A stretch of 64,000 bases of DNA from Anaerolinea sp. (lineage in GTDB: Bacteria; Chloroflexota; Anaerolineae; Anaerolineales; Anaerolineaceae): contig JARKPU010000058.1 of NCBI GenBank assembly GCA_029975055.1, forward strand, positions 186,001 to 250,000, in the 5' to 3' direction. Below the pieces are notes generated by a model, which worked only from the letters and a program-made list of their open reading frames with translations, made no database searches and was not told the origin of the DNA. Shown here one piece after another: positions 54,179 to 61,541 of this stretch. The translations under genes and the position numbers were made by a program. The first letter of the stretch is position 1. The number at the start of each line of letters is the position of its first letter.

Positions 54179-54424
54179 ATGGGAAGAACCTTACCGTCTA
54201 TTACACAGGTTTTTCTGCAAGAAGAGGATGCGCTGCGACGCTTTCGCCGGGCGCTGCGCCGCAGCGACCAGCTCGCGCTGGACGAACTGCTGGATTCAGC
54301 CCAGCAGCACCTGGCGGCGGCGGCTTACGCGGGCAGCGCGCTGCCGCTGGAGATTTTCCTGCTGGCGATGCTGCTGGAAGAACACAAGGAGGTGGCGCGC
54401 CTGCGCGACCTGCTGGAGGGATGA
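54179..54424 (+). CDS. Small helical protein between the RecA-like and PolB genes
   Basis: 81 residues, predicted all helical: QEEDALRRFRRALRRSDQLA, ELLDSAQQHLAAAAYAG, LPLEIFLLAMLLEEHKEVA. No known motif. GGGGGCGGG precedes the ATG. It sits 13 bases after the RecA-like gene and 8 bases before the polymerase gene, so it is part of the same transcript and may be a polymerase subunit or adaptor. Confidence 0.7.
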   Translation: MGRTLPSITQVFLQEEDALRRFRRALRRSDQLALDELLDSAQQHLAAAAYAGSALPLEIFLLAMLLEEHKEVARLRDLLEG

Positions 54425-54432
54425 CCTGAACC

Positions 54433-56727
54433 ATGCTGCTTACCGGTTGGCTGTTTGACGTCTATGAAGACCCGCTGGACGGTCTGGCCGTGTGGCTGCT
54501 GGGCGACGACGGCCGGCGGCGCCGCCTGCGCCAGGCTTTTCCCGTCACTTTCTACGCCAGCGGGCCCGAAGCGCGCCTGAAGGCCGTGGAGGGCTTCCTG
54601 GCGAAGCGCTCGCCTGCCGCGCAGGTGGAGCGGACGGAACGCTGCGATGTCTTTGCCGGCAGGGACGTGCCCGTCGTCGCGGTGAAGGTGCCCCGCCCTG
54701 CCGATGTGCCGGGGGTCTTCCGCCCCCTGGAGCGGGCCTTCCCCGATTTATCCTACGGCGACGTGGATTTGCAGCTTTCCATCCGCTACGCGGCCGCCAG
54801 CGGGCTGTTCCCGCTGGCGCGCTGCCGCATGGAAGTGGATGCCGGCGGGCGCGTGCTGGCGGCCGAGGCACTCGATTCCCCGTGGGATATGGACCGCCCA
54901 CCCATGCCGCTGCGCATCTGCTCGCTCGAGCCGGATGTGGACCCCGCGCACGCCGACCCGCGCTGGCTGGTGGTCCGCTGCGGCGAGCAGGAGCACCGCC
55001 TGGCGCTGAACGCTCCGCGTGCCATGCTGGTCAACCTGCGCGCGCTGCTGCTGCGCCACGACCCCGACCTGCTGCTGGCTGCGCGCGGCGATACCTGGCT
55101 GCTGCCCTGGCTGATCGACCTGGCCGACCAATGGGGCGTGGATCTGCCGCTCAACCGCGACCACCACGGCAAGATCGGCCGGCGCAAAGAGCGCTGGTAT
55201 TTTTCCTACGGGCAGCTGGTTTACCGCGGCGAGCAGGTGCTGCTGGCCGGTCGCTGGCACATCGACCGGCACAACGCCATGCTGTGGGACGATTACGACC
55301 TGGAAGGCGTGCTCGAACTGGCGCGCGTCACCTGCCTGCCGGTGCAGACCTCGGCGCGCGTCTCGCCGGGGACGGGCATCTCTTCGGTGCAGATGCTCAC
55401 CGCCCTGCGCCTGGGCGTGCTGGTGCCCTGGCAGAAGCAGCAGGCCGAAGAGCCGCACTCCGCGCTGGATCTGTTCGCCGCCGACCAGGGCGGGCTGGTT
55501 TACCAGCCCAAAATCGGCCTGCACCGCAACGTGAGCGGACTGGATTTCGTCTCGATGTACCCGGCGATCATGGTCAACTACAACATCTCGCCCGAGACGG
55601 TCAGCGCCACGCCGCGCCCGGGGGCCGAACGTGTGCCGGAACTAAACCTGTGGATCGACCGCAGCCGGCCCGGGCTGGTGCCGCAGGCCCTGCTGCCGCT
55701 CTTGAACCGGCGGGTGGCCCTCAAGGAACGCCTGGCAGGGTTGCCGCACGATTCGCCCGAGTATCAGTTGAACAAGAAGCGCGCCTCGGCGCTCAAATGG
55801 CTGCTGGTGACCTGCTTTGGCTACCTGGGGTATCGCAACGCGCGTTTTGGGCGCATCGAGGCGCACCAGGCCGTGACGGCTTACGGGCGCGAGGCGCTGC
55901 TGTGCGCCAAGGAGGTCGTTGAAGAGCATGGCGGCGAGGTGATCCAGATGTACGTGGACGGGTTGTGGGTGAAGGACTGCCCCGCCGATTACCCCTCGCT
56001 GCTGGATGAGATTCTCGCCCGCAGCGGGCTGCCGGTGGGGTTAGACGGCGTTTACCGCTGGGTGGCTTTTTTGCCCTCGCGCGTGCACCCGCGCCGGGCC
56101 GCCGCCAACCGTTATTTCGGCGTCTTCCAGGATGGCGAGGTGAAGGTGCGCGGGATCGAGGCTCGCCGGCGCGACACGGCGCCGTTCATCTCGGCGACAC
56201 AGCTGGCCGTGCTGAAGATCCTGGCGCGGCACGCCGACCCGCAGGATGGGCTGCCCGAAGCCTGGCAGGCGCTGCGCCAGCGGCTTGACCTGCTGCGGCG
56301 CGGGCGCGTGAAGCTGGAAGACCTGCTGCTGGCGCAAAAAATGGGGCGCGATATGGAAGAATACAAGGCGCGTTCGCCGGTGGCGCGGGCTGTGGCCCAG
56401 CTCCAGGCAGCCGGGAAGACGCTCAAGCCGGGCCAGCGCGTGCGCTACCTGCTCACCCTCGGCCACCCGGGCGTGTGGGCCTGGGACCTGCCGAGCCATC
56501 CGCCCCTGGCGAGCCTGGATATCGCCCGCTATGAGGAGCTGGTTTTGCGCGCCGCGGGGACGGTTCTCGCGCCGGTGTGCGGCATTTTGGAAAGCCAGTT
56601 CCCCGCGTATTTTCGCCAACACGCCAGCCCGCACGAGTTCGACCGCTACACATCCCAGGCGCTGCCCGGCGCGGCAAAGGCGCTGCCGCGCGCCAGGGGC
56701 AGGGCGCCGGCCTCCTTGCCGGTCTGA
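54433..56727 (+). CDS. Family-B DNA polymerase with inactivated exonuclease and altered motif C (PolB2-like)
   Basis: 764 residues. Polymerase motif A is intact (SGLDFVSMYPAIMVNYNISP, D371). Motif B is altered: K455 in KWLLVTCFGYLG, where NSxYG is expected. Motif C is YVDGLWV (D509) instead of YxDTDS. In the N-terminal proofreading domain, Exo I reads CSLEPD (S164 for the first Asp, E166 kept), Exo II reads DPDLLLAARGDTWLLPWL without the FD pair, and Exo III is YDLEG without its Asp. So proofreading is probably lost while the polymerase fold is kept. It is last in a tight cluster with RecA-like and small helical genes. Error-prone damage bypass or a structural role are the main options. Confidence 0.85.
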   Translation: MLLTGWLFDVYEDPLDGLAVWLLGDDGRRRRLRQAFPVTFYASGPEARLKAVEGFLAKRSPAAQVERTERCDVFAGRDVPVVAVKVPRPADVPGVFRPLERAFPDLSYGDVDLQLSIRYAAASGLFPLARCRMEVDAGGRVLAAEALDSPWDMDRPPMPLRICSLEPDVDPAHADPRWLVVRCGEQEHRLALNAPRAMLVNLRALLLRHDPDLLLAARGDTWLLPWLIDLADQWGVDLPLNRDHHGKIGRRKERWYFSYGQLVYRGEQVLLAGRWHIDRHNAMLWDDYDLEGVLELARVTCLPVQTSARVSPGTGISSVQMLTALRLGVLVPWQKQQAEEPHSALDLFAADQGGLVYQPKIGLHRNVSGLDFVSMYPAIMVNYNISPETVSATPRPGAERVPELNLWIDRSRPGLVPQALLPLLNRRVALKERLAGLPHDSPEYQLNKKRASALKWLLVTCFGYLGYRNARFGRIEAHQAVTAYGREALLCAKEVVEEHGGEVIQMYVDGLWVKDCPADYPSLLDEILARSGLPVGLDGVYRWVAFLPSRVHPRRAAANRYFGVFQDGEVKVRGIEARRRDTAPFISATQLAVLKILARHADPQDGLPEAWQALRQRLDLLRRGRVKLEDLLLAQKMGRDMEEYKARSPVARAVAQLQAAGKTLKPGQRVRYLLTLGHPGVWAWDLPSHPPLASLDIARYEELVLRAAGTVLAPVCGILESQFPAYFRQHASPHEFDRYTSQALPGAAKALPRARGRAPASLPV

Positions 56728-56762
56728 TGCTTATATTTGGATGCATATCGTCCCATTAAGAG

Positions 56763-56802
56763 TTTGGTTAGAACCGGTAGAAACTGGTAGACACCGGGCG
56801 GG
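56763..56802. repeat. Four 10-bp-phased direct repeats upstream of the small-RNA promoter
   Basis: Units start at 56763, 56773, 56783 and 56793, each with GG at the same position (TTTGGTTAGA, ACCGGTAGAA, ACTGGTAGAC, ACCGGGCGGG). One unit per helical turn, ending next to the -10 box. Confidence 0.6.
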
Positions 56803-56815
56803 AATCCGCTATAAT
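56788..56815 (+). promoter_or_regulatory. Promoter of the candidate small RNA
   Basis: TAGACA (56788-56793), 16-bp spacer, TATAAT (56810-56815). The start of transcription is expected at about 56822, the first base of the hairpin. Confidence 0.65.
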
Positions 56816-56821
56816 ATATAT

Positions 56822-56908
56822 GACGCAACGGTGGATGCCCCCCTCATCCACCGTTGCGTCGCTTTAACGGCCGAACCGGCGGGAGTATCTCACCCGCCGG
56901 TTCTTTTT
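56822..56908 (+). ncRNA. Candidate small RNA of about 87 nt
   Basis: A perfect 16-bp stem (56822-56837 with 56845-56860) closed by the loop CCCCCCT starts exactly where the promoter would start transcription. A 12-base single-stranded link leads to an intrinsic terminator (56873-56908). No start codon with a reading frame of useful length lies inside. A C-rich loop can pair with purine-rich ribosome binding sites. The stop of polB is 94 bases upstream. Confidence 0.55.
56873..56908 (+). terminator. Rho-independent terminator
   Basis: 11-bp stem GAACCGGCGGG/CCCGCCGGTTC (56873-56883, 56893-56903), 9-base loop, five T. It would end the small RNA and any polB read-through. Confidence 0.9.
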
Positions 56909-56919
56909 AATCTGCCCGG

Positions 56920-57573
56920 TTATTGCCCGGCCAGCTCGCAGCGCAGGGGAGGGTCGGCGGCCAGCAGGCGGCCCCATTCCACCAGGATGTCGTCGAAGGC
57001 CAGGTCGGTGTTGAGGTGAGCCGAGAAGCCCGGCCAGTCGAAGGTGGGCAGGGGTGCCCCCTGCGCAGCGGTGAGGGCGGCGCAGCCCGCCTGCAGAATC
57101 TGCGTATCTCCCGAGACGTTCGCCTTGGGCGAAGTCTGGCGGATCCACTCGCCGACCTGCGCCATCCCGTTGTCGTCCACCAGCAGATACCCGCTGAACT
57201 TGATTCCCTCTCCGCTCAGCCGGCGCAGGAAGACCGGCGCCGGGGCGGCGGTGTTGGTCAGGCCAAAATCGGCGGCCAGTTTCTCGCCGGCCCTGGGGTC
57301 GTCGGTGTTCGGGTAGAGCTGGACGAAGGTCAGCGAGGTCTGGCTTTCAGAGTGGAAGCGAATGGCCACCCATACCGAGCGCAGGGCGGGCTGGCGCGAG
57401 GCCAGGTTATCCACGTGGATGAGCACCAGGTTGTTCTGGCGCTCTCCGGCAATGGCCCGGATGTTCACCGGCAGGCGCGCCAGGGTTTCGGCGCGGGCAG
57501 CCATCAAGAACCCGGCGACGGTGAAGAGCATGAAGGCGAGCAGGGCGCAAAGGAGCAGCGAGGTCTTCTTCAT
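56920..57573 (-). CDS. Exported LytR-CpsA-Psr-like protein
   Basis: 217 residues. A signal peptide or anchor (about 5-28) is followed by NNLVLIHVDNLASRQPALRS, FVQLYPNTDD and FSGYLLVDDNGMAQVGEWI, which resemble the start, the sulphur-to-sugar-binding segment and the VDYYVLVDFNGF motif of LCP proteins. The conserved Arg/Asp active-site cluster of LCP ligases is not clear, so it may be a divergent, inactive member. Last gene of the ftsZ operon, 7 bases after the preceding gene. Confidence 0.5.
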   Translation of the reverse strand: MKKTSLLLCALLAFMLFTVAGFLMAARAETLARLPVNIRAIAGERQNNLVLIHVDNLASRQPALRSVWVAIRFHSESQTSLTFVQLYPNTDDPRAGEKLAADFGLTNTAAPAPVFLRRLSGEGIKFSGYLLVDDNGMAQVGEWIRQTSPKANVSGDTQILQAGCAALTAAQGAPLPTFDWPGFSAHLNTDLAFDDILVEWGRLLAADPPLRCELAGQ

Positions 57574-57580
57574 AGGAAGG

Positions 57581-57802
57581 TTAACGGCTGATGGCGATCA
57601 AACAGTAAAGGCCGAAGCCGGTTACCAGCCCGCAGATGCTGCTGGCAGCCAGGGTGGAGAGCCAGATGGGCAGCTGGCGGGTTTGCACCAGGCGGGCGCC
57701 CTTTTGAATGGCGGAGCGGATGGGCCGGGCATAGCTAAGAGTCTGGATTGCCAGGTTGCAGACCATCAATTCCGCGCGGTAAGACAGGCGTTGGTTCATC
57801 AT
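57581..57802 (-). CDS. Small membrane protein in the ftsZ operon
   Basis: 73 residues with a basic N-terminal half and one C-terminal membrane helix (LAASSICGLVTGFGLYCLIA). No recognised family. It lies between two short genes downstream of ftsZ, 45 bases after the preceding stop and 7 before the next start. Confidence 0.55.
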   Translation of the reverse strand: MMNQRLSYRAELMVCNLAIQTLSYARPIRSAIQKGARLVQTRQLPIWLSTLAASSICGLVTGFGLYCLIAISR

Positions 57803-57847
57803 GGAAGACCTCTATTGATTGGTTGGGCGAGAATTTAAGAAGCAAGC

Positions 57848-58066
57848 TCAATGAGAAGTTGTCATTTTGATGATTTTTCCGCGCGCATCGGCCACCACGC
57901 GCACGGTGCGGGGCAGGCTGCGGCCATCGGCGGTGAGGGCGCTGGCCTTGAAGATGAGCAGATAGTGGTCATCGGGCCGTTCGGTCACCTTGGGCTGGAC
58001 GCCGCTTGTCTCGGGGAATTTGCGGTGAACCTGGCTGCAGATGGAGTTGAGCAATGCGCGGTCCAT
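57848..58066 (-). CDS. Small protein downstream of ftsZ
   Basis: 72 residues: MDRALLNSICSQVHRKFPET, VTERPDDHYLLIFKASALTA and RTVRVVADARGKIIKMTTS. One alpha-beta domain, no signal peptide. ATG 58066 is 13 bases after the ftsZ stop; an upstream in-frame start would overlap ftsZ. Unknown function, possibly linked to division. Confidence 0.6.
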   Translation of the reverse strand: MDRALLNSICSQVHRKFPETSGVQPKVTERPDDHYLLIFKASALTADGRSLPRTVRVVADARGKIIKMTTSH

Positions 58067-58079
58067 GGCTGCACTCTGC

Positions 58080-59225
58080 TTAGCGGATGCGCCGGCGCAT
58101 GAAGGCCGGGATATCCAGGTCAACGGCGGCCATTTCGGGCTGGGCTTGCTGCGCCACGGGCTGGGGCTGCGGCATGGGGGCTGCCCCGCGCGCCGCCGCC
58201 GGGATGCTCGGAGCGTGCATGGCCGCAGAGCGTGTCTCCAGGGGGGTGGCGCCCAGGCCGGTGATGATTAAGATCACCTGGGTGCGGTCGGTCATGCGCT
58301 CGTCGGTGATGACACCGGGGATGATTTCGGCGCGGCCGTGGGTGTGTTCCTGGAGGAAGTTCATCGCCTCCATCAGCTCCATGAAGGTCATATCCGAGCC
58401 GCCGGTGAAGTTGGCCACAATCGCCGTGGCATCGTCGATGGCGATCGAATCGAGCAGGGGGTGGTGCAGGGCATGCTCGACGGCCTTGACGGCCTTGTTG
58501 GGGCCTTCGCCGATGCCGATCGAGAGCATGGAGCCGCCGCCCATTTGCATCACCTGGCGGATGTGAGCGAAATCAACGTTGATCAGGCCTGGCTGGGTGA
58601 TCAGTTCGGAAATGCCCTGCACGCCCTGGCGCAGAACGTCATCGGCCATGCGGAAGGCCATATCCAGGGGCAGGTTGGGCGGGGCGATTTTGAGAAGCTG
58701 GTCGTTGGGCACGGTGATGAGCGTGTCGGCGTGCGGCTGGAGCTTTGCGAGGCCTTCGCGGGCGTTGCGCTGGCGGCGGCCGACCTCGAAGGAGAACGGC
58801 ATGGTCACCACGGCCACCGTCACCGCGCCGACGGTGCGCGCAGCCCGGGCCGCCACGGCGATCGAGCCGGTGCCGGTGCCGCCGCCCATCCCAGCGGTGA
58901 GGAAGACCATATCGGCTCCGCGCAGGGCTTCGCACAACTGCTGGAAGCTTTCTTCAGCGGCCATTTCGCCGGTGGAAGGGTTGCCCCCGGCCCCAAGGCC
59001 GCGCGTGGTGTGCGGGCCGAGGCAGATCTTCTTGGGTGCCAGGCTTTGATGAAGCGCCTGCATATCGGTATTCGCGGCGATGAACTCGGCGCCTTTCAGA
59101 TCCAGTTCGATCATGCGGTTGACCGCATTCGAACCACCGCCGCCTAAGCCGATAATCTTCAAGACGGGCTGGCGGGTCGCTAAGGGCGTGCGTTGGATGG
59201 GTTTGGTATGGACCATGGTCGTCAT
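58080..59225 (-). CDS. ftsZ: Cell division protein FtsZ
   Basis: 381 residues. Tubulin-like GTPase forming the division ring. GTP-binding parts: IIGLGGGGSNAVNRMI, the T4 signature GGGTGTGS, and NVDFAHIRQVM near the T7 loop. The C-terminal domain ends with a Pro/Gln/Ala-rich linker and the conserved peptide DLDIPAFMRRRI that binds FtsA/SepF-type anchors. No ftsA is nearby. The first glycine loop reads GGGGSN, where most have GGGGxN. GAGGTGAGC precedes ATG 59225. The start is 4 bases after the stop of the TIM-barrel gene. Confidence 0.97.
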   Translation of the reverse strand: MTTMVHTKPIQRTPLATRQPVLKIIGLGGGGSNAVNRMIELDLKGAEFIAANTDMQALHQSLAPKKICLGPHTTRGLGAGGNPSTGEMAAEESFQQLCEALRGADMVFLTAGMGGGTGTGSIAVAARAARTVGAVTVAVVTMPFSFEVGRRQRNAREGLAKLQPHADTLITVPNDQLLKIAPPNLPLDMAFRMADDVLRQGVQGISELITQPGLINVDFAHIRQVMQMGGGSMLSIGIGEGPNKAVKAVEHALHHPLLDSIAIDDATAIVANFTGGSDMTFMELMEAMNFLQEHTHGRAEIIPGVITDERMTDRTQVILIITGLGATPLETRSAAMHAPSIPAAARGAAPMPQPQPVAQQAQPEMAAVDLDIPAFMRRRIR

Positions 59226-59229
59226 ATGC

Positions 59230-60486
59230 TCACCTCTCTGCCAGCAATGTTGCAAGACTTGTGCCATGTGCCGCGATTCGCTCCACTTTGCAGCCGGCCT
59301 GGCGGAGCTGCTCGAGAGCGCCATCGGGAATCTCGTTTTCGTTGCCAATGACGGTGACGGATTCTGCCAGGGCGGCTTCCTCGATGGAGAAACCGACCGC
59401 CGGGCGGTATTTGCGCACGAAGGGCTTGATCGCGTCGAGATGCCACTCGGAAACGCCCCATTCGAAGTACGGCAGGAGCATGTAATGCTGGATGGGATGC
59501 CCCCGGTCGGCGGAAAGGGTGACACTCTTCGCCAGCGCCTCGCCGCGCACTTTCTGAAGGGCGTCGGTGATGGCGAGGAATTCTTCCTCCTGCGGCAGCC
59601 CGGGGAGGTGCAGCGCCGCTCCAAAGATGCAATCGGGCAGGGGTTCGAGGGTGGATTCGGGGTCGGCAGGGTCGGCCACCTCTTCGCGGATCAACATGCG
59701 GCTGAGGGTTTCAGCGGTGCGGGCGTCCACGCTGCCGCCGCCCGGCGATCCGGCTTCGAGGAGCAGCACCGGCAGGTCGCTGCCGGTCACGGCCTGAGTG
59801 ACGGCGCGGTACCAATCGAAGATGCGAAAACCGCGCTGGTCCTGGCTGCCGGCAGGGGTCAGGTAAGGGCGGGCGGCGGGCCAGCGTTCGGGACCGCCGG
59901 CACCCCAGTTCAACGAGCGGCCATGCGTCCAGGCATAAGCGCTCAGGGCCAGGCCGCCGCGCACCAGTTCGGGTTTGCGCCGCTGGAGCACTTCCAGTGA
60001 GGTGCGCAGGAAGGCTGTATCCCAGTAGCTGCCGCCAGGCTCGAGGGGCGGGAAGACGGGTGAAATCCCGGCCTGCCAGCCGACTTCCGCGAGGGGCAGG
60101 AAGCGGTCGAGGAACCTTTCGATGAGATCATTCTGAGTCCAGCCGGAAGGGGGCCAGGAAGAGCGCGTGTTGGGGCGGTCGAAGAGGATGGCATAGCGCA
60201 GGCCCCATTTGGCATACGCATTCAGCAGGATTTCCGTCTCGCGCAGGGCTGGGATGGGATCTAACGCAGGTTTGAAGTGCAGGATGGGCTGGACGCCGCT
60301 TTCGATGAGACCGCGGATAAATGCTTCAGGGATGGCGCGGGAGCTGTCCGTTTCGAGCACCAGCCAGCCTGCGCCGACCTGGGCAAGGATGGGCTTCCAG
60401 GCCTGCAGGTCAACGGTGCGGTAGTTTTCCGGCCCGAAGGGATAATGAAGGCCAAGGCGGTTGCTGAATGACATTTTGCGAACCAT
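59230..60486 (-). CDS. TIM-barrel (glycoside-hydrolase-like) protein, first gene of the ftsZ operon
   Basis: 418 residues, no signal peptide. The order of segments suggests a cellulase-like TIM barrel: LGLHYPFGPENYRTV, GWLVLETDSSRAIPEAFIRG, QPILHFKPALDP, GLRYAILFDRPNTRSSW, AGISPVFPPLEPGGSYWDTA, DLPVLLLEAGSPGGG (Glu). The last 120 residues are a separate helical part. A family name is not evident and the substrate is unknown. ATG 60486 is used because AGGAG lies 7 bases upstream. Position directly before ftsZ hints at a cell-envelope role. Confidence 0.6.
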   Translation of the reverse strand: MVRKMSFSNRLGLHYPFGPENYRTVDLQAWKPILAQVGAGWLVLETDSSRAIPEAFIRGLIESGVQPILHFKPALDPIPALRETEILLNAYAKWGLRYAILFDRPNTRSSWPPSGWTQNDLIERFLDRFLPLAEVGWQAGISPVFPPLEPGGSYWDTAFLRTSLEVLQRRKPELVRGGLALSAYAWTHGRSLNWGAGGPERWPAARPYLTPAGSQDQRGFRIFDWYRAVTQAVTGSDLPVLLLEAGSPGGGSVDARTAETLSRMLIREEVADPADPESTLEPLPDCIFGAALHLPGLPQEEEFLAITDALQKVRGEALAKSVTLSADRGHPIQHYMLLPYFEWGVSEWHLDAIKPFVRKYRPAVGFSIEEAALAESVTVIGNENEIPDGALEQLRQAGCKVERIAAHGTSLATLLAER

Positions 60487-60591
60487 GCGGATGCTCCTTT
60501 TCGGAGGTGGTGAAAGATCCAAACCTTGCGGCGTGTACCCCTCTTGTAGCAAGGTTCATGCCAATCTTGATCAAAGCGAGGTCTCCTCTGC

Positions 60592-60597
60592 TATAAT
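60592..60597 (+). promoter_or_regulatory. -10 box (leaderless type) of the SDR gene
   Basis: TATAAT with eight bases to the ATG at 60606; TTGATC at 60567-60572 could be a -35 box (19-bp spacer). Confidence 0.6.
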
Positions 60598-60605
60598 TTG
60601 ACGGC

Positions 60606-61541
60606 ATGATTCTCGTGACCGGTGGCACAGGGTTCATCGGGCAGGTGCTGATTCGCCACCTGGTGGAGATGGGGTATCAGGTGCGAACCTTGCTGCGCCC
60701 ATCGCAGCAGTCGCCCAATTTACCGCTCGGGTTGGCTGTGGAAGCGGTCGTTTGCAGCCTGAAGGATGAGCGCGGCCTGCGTTCAGCGATGCGCGGGGTA
60801 GATGCGGTTTTTCATCTGGCGGGCGCCGAAAACGTGGGCGTCCGCGCCGATTTGCAGGGTGTGGATATCGACGGCAGCCGCCTGCTGGCTCTCGCCGCCA
60901 AGGATGCCGGCGTGCGCCGCTTCTTATACCTCAGCCACCTGGGCGCAGACCGCGCTTCGGCATTTAAGCTGCTGAAAGCGAAGGGCATCGCCGAGCACCA
61001 TATCATCGACTCGGGCGTGCCGTACACGATCTTCCGTTCGGCGGTGGTCTTTGGGCCGGGCGACCACTTCACGACCGCGCTTGCCTACCTGCTGCGCATC
61101 TCGCCGCTCATTTTTCTGCTCCCAGGCGACGGCAACACGCATATCCAGCCGATCTGGGTCGAAGACCTCGTCACGGGGATGATCCTGGCGATGGAAACAC
61201 CCGATTGCGCCAGGAACATCTACTCGGTGGGCGGGCCGGAATACCTCACCATTCGCGCTGCCGCCGAGATGGTGGCCCGGGCGATCGGCGTCAGGCGGAT
61301 GATCGTTCCTGTTCCGGCTGCCTACCTGCGCATCCTGACCGTCTGGTTCGAAAACAGCCCGCGCGGCTTCCCGCTGGGCTCCTTCTGGCAAGATTACCTG
61401 GCCGCCGACCGGACCTGCGACCTGGATACTCTGCCGCGCCTGTTTGGTTTGATGCCTGAACGTTTTAGCCGTAAGTTGGGTTATCTGCATCCTGAGAGCC
61501 TCTCCGGCCCGAACAGGATGAATTTACCGAGTGCAGGATGA
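60606..61541 (+). CDS. NAD(P)-dependent epimerase/dehydratase-like SDR protein
   Basis: 311 residues of the extended/atypical SDR family (NDUFA9/YbjT-like). MILVTGGTGFIGQVLIRHLV is the dinucleotide loop; VDAVFHLAGAENVG, RFLYLSHLGADRAS and TIFRSAVVFGPGDHF follow. The usual YxxxK is replaced by a segment around SAFKLLKAKGIAEHH, as in atypical members that bind NAD(P)H without dehydrogenase activity. The mRNA is probably leaderless. The next gene overlaps by 4 bases. Confidence 0.85.
   Translation: MILVTGGTGFIGQVLIRHLVEMGYQVRTLLRPSQQSPNLPLGLAVEAVVCSLKDERGLRSAMRGVDAVFHLAGAENVGVRADLQGVDIDGSRLLALAAKDAGVRRFLYLSHLGADRASAFKLLKAKGIAEHHIIDSGVPYTIFRSAVVFGPGDHFTTALAYLLRISPLIFLLPGDGNTHIQPIWVEDLVTGMILAMETPDCARNIYSVGGPEYLTIRAAAEMVARAIGVRRMIVPVPAAYLRILTVWFENSPRGFPLGSFWQDYLAADRTCDLDTLPRLFGLMPERFSRKLGYLHPESLSGPNRMNLPSAG

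Noticed and set aside
59226..59624. N-terminal extension of FtsZ by 133 residues
   Set aside because: It lies over the preceding gene in another frame; GAGGTGAGC and the normal FtsZ N-terminus place the start at 59225.
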